From Pseudomonas reinekei (GTDB lineage Bacteria > Pseudomonadota > Gammaproteobacteria > Pseudomonadales > Pseudomonadaceae), in NCBI RefSeq assembly GCF_001945365.1, contig NZ_MSTQ01000006.1, forward strand, positions 348,177-412,176: DNA of 64,000 nt, read 5' to 3'. The notes under the pieces were generated by a model. It saw only the letters and a list, made by a program, of their open reading frames with translations. It made no database searches and had not been told where the DNA came from. Position 1 is the stretch's first letter. Every line of letters begins with the position of its first letter. Both the position numbers and the translations under genes were made by a program. This document shows positions 46,533 through 56,540 of this stretch, one piece after another.

Positions 46533-48146
46533 TCAGGCTTCGAGGCCGAGGATGTCCCGGGCCACCGCTTCCGCAATGCGAATCCCGTCAACACCCGCCG
46601 ACAGAATCCCGCCCGCGTAACCCGCGCCTTCACCGGCCGGGAACAGGCCTTTGACGTTCAAACTCTGCATCGACTCGTTACGGGTGATCCGCAGCGGTGA
46701 CGACGTGCGGGTCTCTATCCCGGTCAACACGGCGTCGTGCAGCGAGTACCCGCGAATCTGCTTCTCGAAGGCCGGCAGTGCTTCACGGATCGCTTCGATG
46801 GCAAAGTCTGGCAAAGCCAAGGCCAGATCACCCAGGGCAACGCCTGGTTTGTAGGACGGTTCAACGCTGCCCAGCGTGGTGGACGGCTTGCCCGCAATGA
46901 AGTCGCCGACCAGTTGTGCCGGAGCTTCGTAGTTGCTGCCGCCGAGCACGAAGGCGTGGGATTCCAGGCGCTCCTGCAACTCGATACCGGCCAGCGGGCC
47001 ACCCGGATAATCGACTTCCGGGGTGATGCCGACAACGATCCCGGAGTTGGCGTTGCGTTCGTTACGCGAGTATTGGCTCATGCCGTTGGTGACCACACGA
47101 TTCGGCTCGGAGGTCGCCGCTACCACGGTGCCGCCCGGGCACATGCAGAAGCTGTAGACCGAACGACCGTTCTTGGCGTGGTGCACCAGTTTGTAGTCGG
47201 CGGCGCCGAGTTTCGGGTGGCCGGCGTACTTGCCCAGGCGTGCGCGGTCGATGAGCGACTGCGGGTGCTCGATACGGAAACCCACCGAGAACGGTTTGGC
47301 TTCCATGTACACGCCACGACCGTGGAGCATGCGGAAGGTGTCACGGGCACTGTGGCCGAGGGCGAGGATCACGTGCCTGGAGTGGATCTGCTCGCCGCCA
47401 TCGAGTTCGACGCCGACCAGTTGCCCATCTTCGATCAGTACGTCGGTGACGCGCTGCTGGAAGCGGACTTCGCCGCCCAGAGCGCGAATCTGTTCACGCA
47501 TGTTTTCCACGACACCGGTCAGGCGGAACGTACCGATGTGCGGCTTGCTGACGTAGAGGATTTCTTCCGGCGCACCGGCCTTGACGAATTCGTGCAGGAC
47601 TTTGCGGCCAAGGAATTTCGGGTCCTTGATCTGGCTGTAGAGCTTGCCGTCGGAGAATGTCCCCGCGCCGCCCTCGCCGAACTGCACGTTGGATTCCGGG
47701 TTGAGCACGCTTTTACGCCACAGGCCCCAGGTGTCCTTGGTGCGCTGGCGTACTTCGGTGCCGCGTTCGAGGATGATCGGCTTGAAGCCCATTTGCGCGA
47801 GCAGCAGCCCGGCGAAAATCCCGCACGGGCCGAAGCCGACGACGATCGGGCGAGCACTCAGGTCGGCCGGTGCGCGGCCAACTTCTTTGTAGCTGACATC
47901 CGGCGCCACGTTGACGTTACGGTCATCGGCGAACGTGTGCAGCACCGCCGCCTCATCGCGAACGTTGAGGTCGATGGTGTAGATGAAGCACAGTTCGGAG
48001 GACTTTTTGCGCGCATCATAGCTGCGCTTGAACAAGGTGAAATCGAGCAAATCATCGCTGGCGATGCCCAGGCGCTGCACGATGGCAGGGCGCAGGTCTT
48101 CTTCGGGATGGTCGATCGGCAACTTGAGTTCGGTGATTCGTAACAT
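46533..48146 (-). CDS. NAD(P)/FAD-dependent oxidoreductase
   Basis: Flavoprotein of 537 aa. The dinucleotide-binding motif VVGFGPCGIFAGLLLAQMGF lies near residue 104. GEGGAGTFSDGKLYSQ and the glycine-rich C-terminal GEGAGYAGGILSAGVDGIRI are FAD-contact regions of the HI0933-like/FAD-dependent dehydrogenase family. Role unknown. Monocistronic. Confidence 0.85.
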   Translation of the reverse strand: MLRITELKLPIDHPEEDLRPAIVQRLGIASDDLLDFTLFKRSYDARKKSSELCFIYTIDLNVRDEAAVLHTFADDRNVNVAPDVSYKEVGRAPADLSARPIVVGFGPCGIFAGLLLAQMGFKPIILERGTEVRQRTKDTWGLWRKSVLNPESNVQFGEGGAGTFSDGKLYSQIKDPKFLGRKVLHEFVKAGAPEEILYVSKPHIGTFRLTGVVENMREQIRALGGEVRFQQRVTDVLIEDGQLVGVELDGGEQIHSRHVILALGHSARDTFRMLHGRGVYMEAKPFSVGFRIEHPQSLIDRARLGKYAGHPKLGAADYKLVHHAKNGRSVYSFCMCPGGTVVAATSEPNRVVTNGMSQYSRNERNANSGIVVGITPEVDYPGGPLAGIELQERLESHAFVLGGSNYEAPAQLVGDFIAGKPSTTLGSVEPSYKPGVALGDLALALPDFAIEAIREALPAFEKQIRGYSLHDAVLTGIETRTSSPLRITRNESMQSLNVKGLFPAGEGAGYAGGILSAGVDGIRIAEAVARDILGLEA

Positions 48147-48241
48147 GGCGGGATCCGGTTCGCGGGGCGCACAACTGCGCCAGGGCGTTTGAAGCCGGCG
48201 ATTATAAGCTCCAAAGGCCCGGTTCCGTGAGGCTTAAACGA

Positions 48242-48907
48242 TCAGTCGTCGCGCGAGCCGCCGAAATACCCGCAACCGCGCTGCACCTGACCATCGATGC
48301 GCAGTTCGGCGCTCATGTGCTGAATACTGCCGCTGCTGCTGTCGACGCAGCGTTGCGGTGCGACCCACAATTCAATGTGTTGGTTGTTGGCTTCGGTGCT
48401 CAGGTTGAAGCGACCGTCGCCCAGTTGTTCTTCGACATACGGCACGGCCAATGGCGGCTGACCGGCGCGCTCGATGACCATGCCTTTGCCGCTGACCTTC
48501 ACGCTCCACTCGGGCGCATGGCCGGCGGCGCGCAGGATCAGCAACTTGAAATTGGGATCGTCACACGCGGTGCCCGAACGTTCGACACGGTAGAGGGTTT
48601 CCAGGTCGAGCTGGCCGTCGCCATTGCCGGCAACGACTCGCCCACGCACATCGGCGAACAACTTGCCCTGGGCATCGGCCAGGCTCGCGGCCTGTTGCAA
48701 CACGCTGGTGCTGCCCGTGTCGTTGACCACATAACGACGGGTGTCGCCGCACGGCTGGAACAACAGCTTGCCATCCGCTGCGGTTAACTGGCCTTGCATG
48801 CGGGTCTGGCCGACGTGGGCAGCATTTTCACGCGGGCCATCGAACAACTGGCAAGCGGCAAACAGCGGAAGCAGGGCAACAAGGACTAAGGAACGGGCAA
48901 CACGCAT
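48242..48907 (-). CDS. COG3650-type putative lipoprotein
   Basis: Lipoprotein of 221 aa (lipobox FAAC, Cys about 19) with a membrane-associated N-terminus MRVARSLVLVALLPLFAAC. Conserved Cys residues and GTACDDPNFKLLILR place it in an uncharacterised family. I start at 48907 because the lipoprotein signal begins there; an ATG at 48925 is in frame. Confidence 0.85.
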   Translation of the reverse strand: MRVARSLVLVALLPLFAACQLFDGPRENAAHVGQTRMQGQLTAADGKLLFQPCGDTRRYVVNDTGSTSVLQQAASLADAQGKLFADVRGRVVAGNGDGQLDLETLYRVERSGTACDDPNFKLLILRAAGHAPEWSVKVSGKGMVIERAGQPPLAVPYVEEQLGDGRFNLSTEANNQHIELWVAPQRCVDSSSGSIQHMSAELRIDGQVQRGCGYFGGSRDD

Positions 48908-48966
48908 CTTGGGGTCTCCTGACAAGTGCCGCCACGTTACGCAGCCTGACCGTTCATCACAAGGCT

Positions 48967-49566
48967 TTAGCCCACGTGAAAGGTTTGTCCCGTCTGCAAG
49001 CCTTCGACACTTTTGGCGTAGGCCAATGCCACATCCGCTGCGGGAACCGGTTTGAAACCGCGGAAGTAGGGTGCGTATTTGCCCATGGCTTCGACCAGCA
49101 CGTTCGGGCTGATCGAGTTCACGCGCAGGCCACGCGGCAGTTCGATGGCGGCGGCGCGGACGAAACTGTCCAGTGCGCCGTTGACCAGTGCGGCCGAGGC
49201 ACCGCTGTAAATCGGATCGTGGCTGAGCACCCCGGTGGTGAAGGTGAACGAGGCACCGTCATTGGCGAACTCGCGGCCAATCAACAGCAGGTTGACCTGC
49301 CCCATCAACTTGTCTTTGAGGCCCAAGGCAAAACTGTCCTCGGTCATCTCTGCCAGCGGCGCGAAGGTCACGTTGCCGGCGGCGCAGATCAGCGCATCGA
49401 ATTTGCCGGTCTGCTCGAACAGTTTGTGAATCGAGGTGCTGTCACTGATATCCACTTGAAAATCACCGCTGCTGCGGCCAATGCGAACGATCTCGTGGCG
49501 CTGGGACAGTTCCTTGTCGACCGCCGAACCGATGGTGCCGCCTGCGCCGATCAGAAGAATTTTCAT
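48967..49566 (-). CDS. Short-chain dehydrogenase/reductase lacking the YxxxK motif
   Basis: SDR-fold protein of 199 aa. Nucleotide motif GAGGTIGSAV at the start and ALICAAGNVTFAPL (NNAG-type) are present. The usual catalytic YxxxK is absent: the region reads IYSGASAALVNGALDSF. It may therefore be a divergent SDR. It is divergent from the LysR-type gene at 49673, which probably regulates it. Confidence 0.85.
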   Translation of the reverse strand: MKILLIGAGGTIGSAVDKELSQRHEIVRIGRSSGDFQVDISDSTSIHKLFEQTGKFDALICAAGNVTFAPLAEMTEDSFALGLKDKLMGQVNLLLIGREFANDGASFTFTTGVLSHDPIYSGASAALVNGALDSFVRAAAIELPRGLRVNSISPNVLVEAMGKYAPYFRGFKPVPAADVALAYAKSVEGLQTGQTFHVG

Positions 49567-49648
49567 GGGTAGTGATCCTCATGGGGATTGAATGAGGCTT
49601 CAGTTTAGAGTGGTTTTTTCTGCGGATAAGCGTGCTAATAGGCAACCT

Positions 49649-49669
49649 TTGGTTTTCAAATGGAAACAA
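49649..49669. promoter_or_regulatory. Imperfect dyad upstream of LysR/SDR pair
   Basis: A 21-bp imperfect palindrome (TTGGTTTTCAAATGGAAACAA) in the 106-bp space between the divergent genes, four bases before the LysR-type start. Candidate regulator site or part of an operator; unproven. Confidence 0.4.
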
Positions 49670-49672
49670 TCC

Positions 49673-50581
49673 ATGAGCGAAATGGATGATCTGGCGGCGT
49701 TCGCGGTACTGGTCGAAGCGGGTAGCTTTACCTTGGCCGCACAGCAACTGGGCTGCAGCAAGGGGCAATTGTCCAAGCGCATCAGTCAACTGGAGACGCA
49801 GTTTTCCGTGGTCCTCTTGCAACGCACCACGCGGCGCTTGAGCCTGACAGCGGCGGGCGCTGCGTTGTTGCCGCAGGCGCAAGCGTTGGTGGTTCAGGTG
49901 GAAAGGGCGCGCCAGGCGCTGGCGCGGCTGAAGGACGACATGGTCGGCCCGGTGCGCATGACCGTTCCGGTGTCGCTGGGGGAAACGTTCTTCGATGGTC
50001 TGCTGTTGGAGTTCTCGGCCAAATATCCGCAGGTGCAGATCGAGCTCGACCTCAGTAACCACTACCGCGACTTGTCTCGTGAGGGCTTTGATCTGGCGGT
50101 TCGCTCCGATGTCGGCAATGACGAACGTCTGGTTGCGCGACCGCTGTTGGCTTGGCATGAACTGACCTGCGCCAGCCCGGCATACCTTGAGCAACATGGC
50201 GAGCCATCGACCCCGCAGTCGCTGACTGAGCACCATTGCTTGCTCAATAGCCACTACAGCGGCCGCGAAGAATGGCTCTATCACCAGCAGCATGATTTAC
50301 TGCGTGTGCGGGTGTCGGGACCGTTCGCCAGCAACCACTACAGCCTGCTCAAAAAAGCCGCGCTGGCGGGCGCTGGCATTGCGCGCCTGCCGTCCTACTT
50401 GCTGCAAGCGGAATTGGCTGGCGGGCGTTTGCGCTGGCTCCTGCGTGATTATCAGACGCGTCGCATGCCGATGTACCTGGTGCACCCGTATCAGGGCGGG
50501 TTGCCCAAGCGCACGCAGGTATTGGCGGATTATTTGATTGGCTGGTTCAAGCGCAGTGGAGAGGTGCTGGATCGGTTGTAA
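49673..50581 (+). CDS. LysR-type transcriptional regulator
   Basis: Regulator of 302 aa. N-terminal winged helix with FTLAAQQLGCSKGQLSKRISQLE (recognition helix), and a C-terminal effector-binding domain. I use ATG 49673 (MSEMDDLAAFAVL); a second Met three codons on is also plausible. Likely controls the divergent SDR gene. Confidence 0.9.
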   Translation: MSEMDDLAAFAVLVEAGSFTLAAQQLGCSKGQLSKRISQLETQFSVVLLQRTTRRLSLTAAGAALLPQAQALVVQVERARQALARLKDDMVGPVRMTVPVSLGETFFDGLLLEFSAKYPQVQIELDLSNHYRDLSREGFDLAVRSDVGNDERLVARPLLAWHELTCASPAYLEQHGEPSTPQSLTEHHCLLNSHYSGREEWLYHQQHDLLRVRVSGPFASNHYSLLKKAALAGAGIARLPSYLLQAELAGGRLRWLLRDYQTRRMPMYLVHPYQGGLPKRTQVLADYLIGWFKRSGEVLDRL

Positions 50582-50642
50582 CGTGCTAATTCACAGCAAC
50601 CTGCGGCGAACGCTTGCCACAAAAGCGTCAGTCACCGGGCAC

Positions 50643-50668
50643 AAAAAACGGCCCGAAGGCCGTTTTCT
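50643..50668. terminator. Terminator shared by the bra operon and the LysR gene
   Basis: ACGGCCCGAAGGCCGT stem, flanked by A- and T-runs, just after the braG stop on the minus strand. Confidence 0.85.
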
Positions 50669-50683
50669 GTTTACCGCAGAGCC

Positions 50684-51385
50684 TTAGCCACCGAGGTACG
50701 CTTCGCGCACTTTCGGGTCCGTCAGCAGGGATTCGCCGGTGCCTTGCATCACTACCCGACCGTTCTCCAGAACGTAGGCACGGTCAGCGATTTTCAGCGC
50801 CTGGTTGGCGTTCTGCTCCACCAGGAACACCGTTACACCGTCCTTGCGCAGCTGTTCGATGATGTCGAAGATCTGCTGGATGATGATCGGTGCCAGGCCC
50901 AGCGATGGCTCGTCGAGCAGCAGCAGCTTGGGCTTGCTCATCAGCGCACGGCCGATGGCGAGCATTTGCTGTTCGCCGCCGGACATGGTGCCGCCGCGCT
51001 GGCTGAAGCGTTCTTTCAGGCGCGGGAAAAGTCCGAGGACCTTGTCCATCTGTTCCTGGTAATCGCCTTTCGCTGTGAAGAATCCGCCCATGGACAGGTT
51101 CTCTTCCACGGTCAGGCGGGAAAACACCCGACGACCTTCCGGCACGACGGCGATGCTCTTGCGCATGATCTGCGAAGAGTCCTGGCCGACCAGTTCCTCA
51201 CCCATGTAGCGGATGCTGCCGCTGTGGGCGCGCGGCGAACCGCACAGGGTCATCAGCAGCGTGGACTTGCCGGCACCGTTGGCGCCGATCAGGGTCACGA
51301 TCTCTCCCTGACGGACTTCGACGTTGACGCTGTGCAGCGCCTGGATCTTGCCGTAGAAGGTGGAAACGTTTTCGAACTGCAGCAT
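50684..51385 (-). CDS. braG: Branched-chain amino-acid ABC transporter ATPase BraG/LivF
   Basis: ATPase of 233 aa. Walker A GANGAGKST, signature MSGGEQQMLAIGRALM, Walker B LLLDEPSLGLAP. Last gene of the braCDEFG operon, ending at the terminator 50643-50668. Directly adjacent to braF (no gap). Confidence 0.94.
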   Translation of the reverse strand: MLQFENVSTFYGKIQALHSVNVEVRQGEIVTLIGANGAGKSTLLMTLCGSPRAHSGSIRYMGEELVGQDSSQIMRKSIAVVPEGRRVFSRLTVEENLSMGGFFTAKGDYQEQMDKVLGLFPRLKERFSQRGGTMSGGEQQMLAIGRALMSKPKLLLLDEPSLGLAPIIIQQIFDIIEQLRKDGVTVFLVEQNANQALKIADRAYVLENGRVVMQGTGESLLTDPKVREAYLGG

Positions 51386-52153
51386 TTACGCTTCCCCCAG
51401 GTAGGCTTTGATCACTTCAGGATTGTCGCGGATCTGTTGCGGCGTACCGTCGGCCAGGGGCGTGCCCTGGTTGATCACGACGATGTGGTCGGAAATGCTC
51501 ATGACCAGTTTCATGTCGTGTTCGATCAGCAGCACGGTGACGTTGTGCTCTTCACGCAGCACGCTGATCAGCGCCTTGAGGTCTTCGGTTTCCTTCGGGT
51601 TCAGACCGGCGGCCGGTTCGTCGAGCATGAGGATCCGCGGGCGGGTCATCATGCAGCGAGCGATTTCCAGGCGACGCTGCTGACCGTAGGCCAGGGTGCC
51701 GGCCGGACGGTTGGCGAACTCTTTCAGGTTGACCTTTTCCAGCCAGTACTCGGCGAAGTCCATGGCCTCGCGCTCGCTCTTGCGAAACGCCGGGGTCTTG
51801 AACAGGCCGGACAGGAAGTTGGTGTTCAGGTGACGGTGCTGGGCGATCAAGAGGTTCTCGACCGCCGTCATGTCCTTGAACAACCGCACGTTCTGAAAGG
51901 TACGCACCACGCCTTTGAGGGCGATCTTGTGGCCCGGCAGGCCTTCGATCGGCTCGCCGTCCAGCAGGATGCTACCGCCGCTCGGCTTGTAGAAACCGGT
52001 CAGGCAGTTGAACACCGTGGTCTTGCCGGCGCCGTTCGGGCCGATCAACGCCACCACCTGTTTCTCTTTCACGCTCAAGGCAACGCCGTTGACCGCCAGC
52101 AAGCCGCCGAAGCGCATGCTCAGGTTTTCTACTTTAAGGATCTCGCGGCTCAT
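51386..52153 (-). CDS. braF: Branched-chain amino-acid ABC transporter ATPase BraF/LivG
   Basis: ATPase of 255 aa. Walker [10 protein letters not shown], signature [15 protein letters not shown], Walker [13 protein letters not shown]. Forms the heterodimeric motor with BraG. Start overlaps the braE stop by 4 bases (52150-52153). Confidence 0.94.
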   Translation of the reverse strand: MSREILKVENLSMRFGGLLAVNGVALSVKEKQVVALIGPNGAGKTTVFNCLTGFYKPSGGSILLDGEPIEGLPGHKIALKGVVRTFQNVRLFKDMTAVENLLIAQHRHLNTNFLSGLFKTPAFRKSEREAMDFAEYWLEKVNLKEFANRPAGTLAYGQQRRLEIARCMMTRPRILMLDEPAAGLNPKETEDLKALISVLREEHNVTVLLIEHDMKLVMSISDHIVVINQGTPLADGTPQQIRDNPEVIKAYLGEA

Positions 52154-53406
52154 TTGCGCAGCTCCATGTGAGGACGTTGCATGGGCAGCAGACCCTGAGG
52201 GCGCCAGATCATCATCAGTACCATCAAGGCACCGAACATCAACATGCGGTACTCACTGAACTCTCGCATCATTTCCGGCAGCAGGATCATCACCACGGCA
52301 GCGAGGATCACCCCCAGCTGCGAGCCCATGCCACCGAGCACCACGATGGCGAGGATGATCGCCGACTCGATGAAGGTGAAGGACTCCGGTGTCACCAGGC
52401 CCTGACGGGCAGCGAAGAAGCTGCCGGCAAAACCGGCGAATGCCGCGCCGAGGGTAAATGCCGAAAGCTTGATGATGGTCGGGTTCAGGCCCAGCGCTCG
52501 GCACGCGATTTCATCTTCACGCAACGCTTCCCAGGCACGGCCCAGAGGCATGCGCAGCAAACGGTTGATGACGAACAGCGCAGCCAGAGCGAGGAACAGG
52601 GCAACGAGGTAAAGGAAAATCACCTTGTTGATCGAGTTGTAGGCCAGGCCGAAGTACTCGTGGAAGGTTTGCATGCCTTCTGCGGCTTTGCGTTCGAAGG
52701 TCAAGCCGAAGAACGTCGGTTTCTCGATGTTGCTGATGCCGTTCGGGCCGCCGGTGATATCGGTCAGGTTACGCAGGAACAGACGGATGATTTCACCGAA
52801 GCCCAGAGTCACGATCGCCAGGTAGTCACCGCGCAGACGCAACACCGGGAAGCCCAGCAGGAAGCCGAAAGTGGCCGCCATCAGGCCGGCGATTGGCAGG
52901 CAGATCCAGAAGCTCAGACCGAAGTAATGCGACAGCAGCGCGTAGCTGTAGGCGCCGACGGCGTAGAAGCCGACGTAACCGAGGTCGAGCAGACCCGCCA
53001 GACCGACCACGATGTTCAGACCAAGGCCGAGCATCACGTAGATCAGCACCAGCGTGGCGATATCCACCGCACCGCGCGAGCCGAAGAACGGCCAGACCAG
53101 TGCAACGGCAATCAGCGCAATGATGATCCAGCGCTGGGTGGTCGGCAGGGTCAGGAAGTTGCTGGCCTTGGCCGGAATCAGCGGCATGTTGGGCGAAGAA
53201 CGCCAGGCCGAACTGATCTGCTGGTCGAACAGTACACGCAGGAACATCAGCACCGAACACACGGCGATGGTGATCAGGGTAGCGGTGCTGGTGCCATGAA
53301 CTTCGAGGTTGATGCCGACGATGGTCAGCTTCAGACCGAGTACCGGGTAGGCCACGGCCCACACCAGCAAGGCGCTGAACAACGCCTGTTTAAGATTCCT
53401 AGTCAT
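52150..53406 (-). CDS. braE: Branched-chain amino-acid ABC transporter permease BraE/LivM
   Basis: Permease of 418 aa with about ten hydrophobic segments and an N-terminal extension typical of LivM. EAA-like loop [20 protein letters not shown]. Start overlaps the braD stop by 4 bases. Confidence 0.94.
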   Translation of the reverse strand: MTRNLKQALFSALLVWAVAYPVLGLKLTIVGINLEVHGTSTATLITIAVCSVLMFLRVLFDQQISSAWRSSPNMPLIPAKASNFLTLPTTQRWIIIALIAVALVWPFFGSRGAVDIATLVLIYVMLGLGLNIVVGLAGLLDLGYVGFYAVGAYSYALLSHYFGLSFWICLPIAGLMAATFGFLLGFPVLRLRGDYLAIVTLGFGEIIRLFLRNLTDITGGPNGISNIEKPTFFGLTFERKAAEGMQTFHEYFGLAYNSINKVIFLYLVALFLALAALFVINRLLRMPLGRAWEALREDEIACRALGLNPTIIKLSAFTLGAAFAGFAGSFFAARQGLVTPESFTFIESAIILAIVVLGGMGSQLGVILAAVVMILLPEMMREFSEYRMLMFGALMVLMMIWRPQGLLPMQRPHMELRK

Positions 53407-54326
53407 ACCTTCTCAACCTCCGGACGGCCCAGCAGGCCGGTTGGCCGGAACAACAGCACCAGAACCAGCAGGCCGAACGCCACGACGTCCTTGTACTGGT
53501 CGCCGAAGATATCGGCACCAAAGGCTTCCGCCACACCCAATACGAGCCCACCGAGCATGGCGCCCGGAATGCTGCCGATACCGCCCAGTACCGCTGCGGT
53601 GAAGGCCTTGAGGCCGACCAGGAAACCGGCGTTCGGGTTGATCACGCCGTATTGCATGCTCAGCAGCACAGCCGCAATGGCTGCCAGCGCGGCACCGATG
53701 ACGAAGGTCAGGGCGATGATGTTGTTGGTGTTGATACCCAGCAGGTTGGCCATCTTGATGTCTTCGGCACAGGCGCGGCAGGCGCGGCCCAGGCGAGAGC
53801 GGGAGATGAACAGCGTCAGGCCGAGCATGGCGACCAGGGTCACCACGAACACCACGATTTGCATGTAGGAAATCAGCACTTCATGTGCGCCACCTGGCCC
53901 GAAGGCAAAGTTGCCCGGAATCAGGTTGGGGATGGATTTGTCCTTGGAGTCTTGCGCCAGCAGAACGGTGTTCTGCAGGAAGATCGACATACCAATGGCG
54001 GAAATCAGCGGGATCAGACGGTTGCTGCCGCGCAAGGGGCGGTAGGCGATCCGTTCGATGCTGTAACCGTAGGCACTGGTCACCACGATGGTGGCGATGA
54101 ACGCGGCGGTCATCAACAGCGGAACACTGTCGAGTCCCATCATGGCCAGCCCGGCGATGGCGATGAACGCCACGTAGGAACCGATCATGTACACCTCGCC
54201 GTGGGCGAAGTTGATCATTCCAATGATGCCGTAAACCATCGTATAGCCGATGGCGATCAGGGCATACGTGCTGCCAATGGTCAGGCCATTAACCAGCTGT
54301 TGGAAGAAGTGATAGATGTCAGGCAT
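53403..54326 (-). CDS. braD: Branched-chain amino-acid ABC transporter permease BraD/LivH
   Basis: Permease of 307 aa, about eight hydrophobic segments. It begins [19 protein letters not shown], the LivH start, and has the [16 protein letters not shown] EAA loop as [15 protein letters not shown]. First of the membrane genes, separated from braC by 233 bp with a hairpin. Confidence 0.94.
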   Translation of the reverse strand: MPDIYHFFQQLVNGLTIGSTYALIAIGYTMVYGIIGMINFAHGEVYMIGSYVAFIAIAGLAMMGLDSVPLLMTAAFIATIVVTSAYGYSIERIAYRPLRGSNRLIPLISAIGMSIFLQNTVLLAQDSKDKSIPNLIPGNFAFGPGGAHEVLISYMQIVVFVVTLVAMLGLTLFISRSRLGRACRACAEDIKMANLLGINTNNIIALTFVIGAALAAIAAVLLSMQYGVINPNAGFLVGLKAFTAAVLGGIGSIPGAMLGGLVLGVAEAFGADIFGDQYKDVVAFGLLVLVLLFRPTGLLGRPEVEKV

Positions 54327-54506
54327 TACAGCGCTCCTAAAAACCTGATACGCATTTCACTGGTGGAGTCATTTTCCCGCCCGAGCCCCGTGGATCTGCA
54401 TCCACTTCGAATTCGGGGTTTGCCAGCGAACCGCTGATGACGGTTTAGAGATTTTCAGGTGGGGAGACTGGCGGATCACGCCAGCGCAGCCCAGGTACGT
54501 TCGTAA

Positions 54507-54536
54507 AACAAAGCCCACGGCACGCCGTGGGCTTTA
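54507..54536 (-). terminator. Hairpin between braC and braD
   Basis: AAAGCCCACGG pairs with CCGTGGGCTTT around CACG, with flanking A/T runs, right after the braC stop on the minus strand. It probably acts as a partial terminator so that the binding protein is made in excess. The remaining ~180 bp to braD contains no gene. Confidence 0.78.
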
Positions 54537-54559
54537 TTGGCAGTCAGTCAGGCAACGCC

Positions 54560-55687
54560 TTACTGAGGCTTGGCTTCAGTTTTTGGTTTGCCGAAGTGCC
54601 ACTCGTAAACCACAAATTTGAAGTCTTTCAGGTCGCCTTTGTCGTCGAAGCTCAGGTCGCCGGTAGGCGTCTTGAAGGTGCCTTTGTGGATGGCTTCAGC
54701 CACTTTGGCGGTGTCTTCGGACTTGGCAGCCTTGATACCTTCGGCGATCACTTCCACAGCCGAGTAGGCCGGGAACACGAACGGACCGCTCGGGTCTTCT
54801 TTTTTCGCTTTGAACGCGTCAGCCAGGGCAACGTTGGCCGGATCCTGGTCGAAGGATTTCGGCAGGGTCACCAGCAGGCCTTCGGAAGCTTCTTTGGCGA
54901 TCTGCGAAATGGAGTCGTTACCCACGCCTTCCGGACCCATGAACTTGGCTTTCAGGCCTTTTTCCTGGGATTGACGCAGGATCAGGCCCAGCTCCGGGTG
55001 GTAGCCACCGTAGTAAACGAAATCGACGTTGGCTTGCTTGAGCTTGGCGATCATCGAGGAGAAGTCTTTGTCGCCGGCGTTGACGCCTTCGAACACGGCG
55101 ACTTTCACGCCTTTCTTCTCGAGGGTGGTTTTGACCGCGGTGGCGATGCCTTCACCGTATTGCTGTTTGTCGTGCAGGACAGCAACGATTTTCGGTTTGA
55201 CGAAGTCGGCGATGTAGTTACCGGCGGCAGGGCCCTGGGCGCTGTCCAGACCGATGGTACGGAAGACCATTTTGTAACCACGGGCGGTGATGTCCGGGCT
55301 GGTGGCAGCCGGAGTGATCATGATCACGCCTTCGTCTTCGTAGATGTCCGAAGCCGGTTGAGTGGAGCTGGAGCACAGGTGACCGACGACGAACTTGACG
55401 CCGTCGTTGACGACTTTGTTCGCTACGGCCACGGCTTGTTTTGGATCACAGGCGTCATCGTATTCAACGGCTTCGAGTTTCTTGCCGTCTACGCCGCCTT
55501 TGGCGTTGATTTGTTCGATGGCCATTTTGGCGCCACTGAACTGCATATCGCCGTATTGGGCTACAGGACCGGTTTTAGGGCCGGCGATGCCGATCTTGAT
55601 GGTGTCAGCTGCGAATGAATGGCTGGCAACCCCGGCCAGAACCATAGCGGCAAACAGTTTGGAAATCTGCTTAGTAGCCTTAGTCAT
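54560..55687 (-). CDS. braC: Branched-chain amino-acid binding protein BraC
   Basis: Periplasmic Leu/Ile/Val(/Ala/Thr)-binding protein of 375 aa. Signal peptide ends at SHSFA, mature N-terminus ADTIKIGIAGPKTGPVAQYG, characteristic of LivJ/BraC. First gene of braCDEFG. The control region upstream (55688-56037) holds a perfect 16-bp palindrome. Confidence 0.95.
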   Translation of the reverse strand: MTKATKQISKLFAAMVLAGVASHSFAADTIKIGIAGPKTGPVAQYGDMQFSGAKMAIEQINAKGGVDGKKLEAVEYDDACDPKQAVAVANKVVNDGVKFVVGHLCSSSTQPASDIYEDEGVIMITPAATSPDITARGYKMVFRTIGLDSAQGPAAGNYIADFVKPKIVAVLHDKQQYGEGIATAVKTTLEKKGVKVAVFEGVNAGDKDFSSMIAKLKQANVDFVYYGGYHPELGLILRQSQEKGLKAKFMGPEGVGNDSISQIAKEASEGLLVTLPKSFDQDPANVALADAFKAKKEDPSGPFVFPAYSAVEVIAEGIKAAKSEDTAKVAEAIHKGTFKTPTGDLSFDDKGDLKDFKFVVYEWHFGKPKTEAKPQ

Positions 55688-55787
55688 AGTGCTCCACTCT
55701 TACTGTTGTAGTTTTTATAGTCCTGGCGCCGTTGGCGGCAGAACCGGTCAGATATCTACGACATCCCTCCGGAAATGCCCCCCGGCA

Positions 55788-55803
55788 ACTGTACCGGTAC
55801 AGT
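55788..55803. promoter_or_regulatory. Perfect 16-bp palindrome upstream of braC
   Basis: ACTGTACCGGTACAGT, 101 bases before the braC ATG. Perfect dyad, suggesting an operator for a dimeric regulator. The spacing of CTGT and ACAG (N6) does not fit LexA (N8). Regulator unknown. Confidence 0.55.
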
Positions 55804-56037
55804 GTAGAGCGCCGATTGTCAGCCTGGGAAGCTGGCGCCAGGGGGCAAAACTTGGGGGTGTCGCTATTTTGAAAGAAAAAGACAGAATTGCGGCGGGGCT
55901 TTGAAGGGCTTATAGCCAGATTCCGTGCATTCCTTGGCATTCCTGCTCTTTTCGTTCGGTGACACAAATTGCATCTGGGTTTTTCTGCCAGACCACCGAC
56001 GTTATCATTGCGTCGATTTCTTTTCCGGACCGGACCC
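55804..56037. other. Intergenic region between braC and DUF2288 gene
   Basis: No gene seen. Should contain the divergent promoters; no clear -35/-10 pair could be picked by eye. Confidence 0.4.
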
Positions 56038-56343
56038 ATGACTGAAGAACCTAGCACCCTCTATGCCAAACTGCTTGGTGAAACCGCATCTATTACCTGG
56101 AAGGAACTGGAGCCGTTCTTTGCCAAGGGTGCCCTATTGTGGGTCGATCCGAGCCTGGATTTGATCGCCGCTGCCGAGGCTGTAGCAACCGATGAAGGCG
56201 AGAAAGTGGCTGCCTGGCTGGCCGAAGACAAGGTTGCCAAGCTGTCTGAAACACGGGCGCTGGATCTTTTCGAGCGTGACCCGCAGCTGTGGGCCGTGGT
56301 GGTTTCGCCGTGGATTATGATCCAGGAAAGAGCGCAGCCTTGA
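56038..56343 (+). CDS. DUF2288 family protein
   Basis: Small acidic, helical, soluble protein of 101 aa (LYAKLLGETASITWKELEPF, then WVDPSLDLIAAAEAVATDEG). No signal or membrane segment. Start at 56038 by comparison with family N-terminus (MTEEPSTLYAKLL). Function unknown. Confidence 0.8.
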   Translation: MTEEPSTLYAKLLGETASITWKELEPFFAKGALLWVDPSLDLIAAAEAVATDEGEKVAAWLAEDKVAKLSETRALDLFERDPQLWAVVVSPWIMIQERAQP

Positions 56344-56469
56344 AGGCTGGCACCTTTTTGGTGCGTGGCGTGATCCATGGAAAGTGTGTAGCCGAGTAGC
56401 GTGATGGCACGTTGCCGTAGAGAAAGGCCACAGCCTCACGGTGACGTAAACGTAACGGGAACAGTTGAG

Positions 56470-56500
56470 AGAGCAGCCTGAGGGCTGCTTAATTGTTTCT
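56470..56500 (+). terminator. Possible terminator
   Basis: AGCAGCC (56472-56478) pairs with GGCTGCT (56483-56489), followed by TAATTGTTT. The 127 bp between DUF2288 and this hairpin has no ORF; a small RNA ending here is possible but unsupported. Confidence 0.45.
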
Positions 56501-56540
56501 GGATGTTTGGGGATGAAATCTTCAGTGGATTGCAGAGCTT

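Noticed and set aside
55788..55803. Palindrome upstream of braC considered as a LexA box
   Set aside because: CTGT and ACAG are separated by 6 bases, not 8, and an amino-acid transporter is not an SOS gene.
56344..56470. Possible small RNA between DUF2288 and the hairpin at 56470
   Set aside because: No promoter or known RNA signature recognised; only the hairpin is reported.
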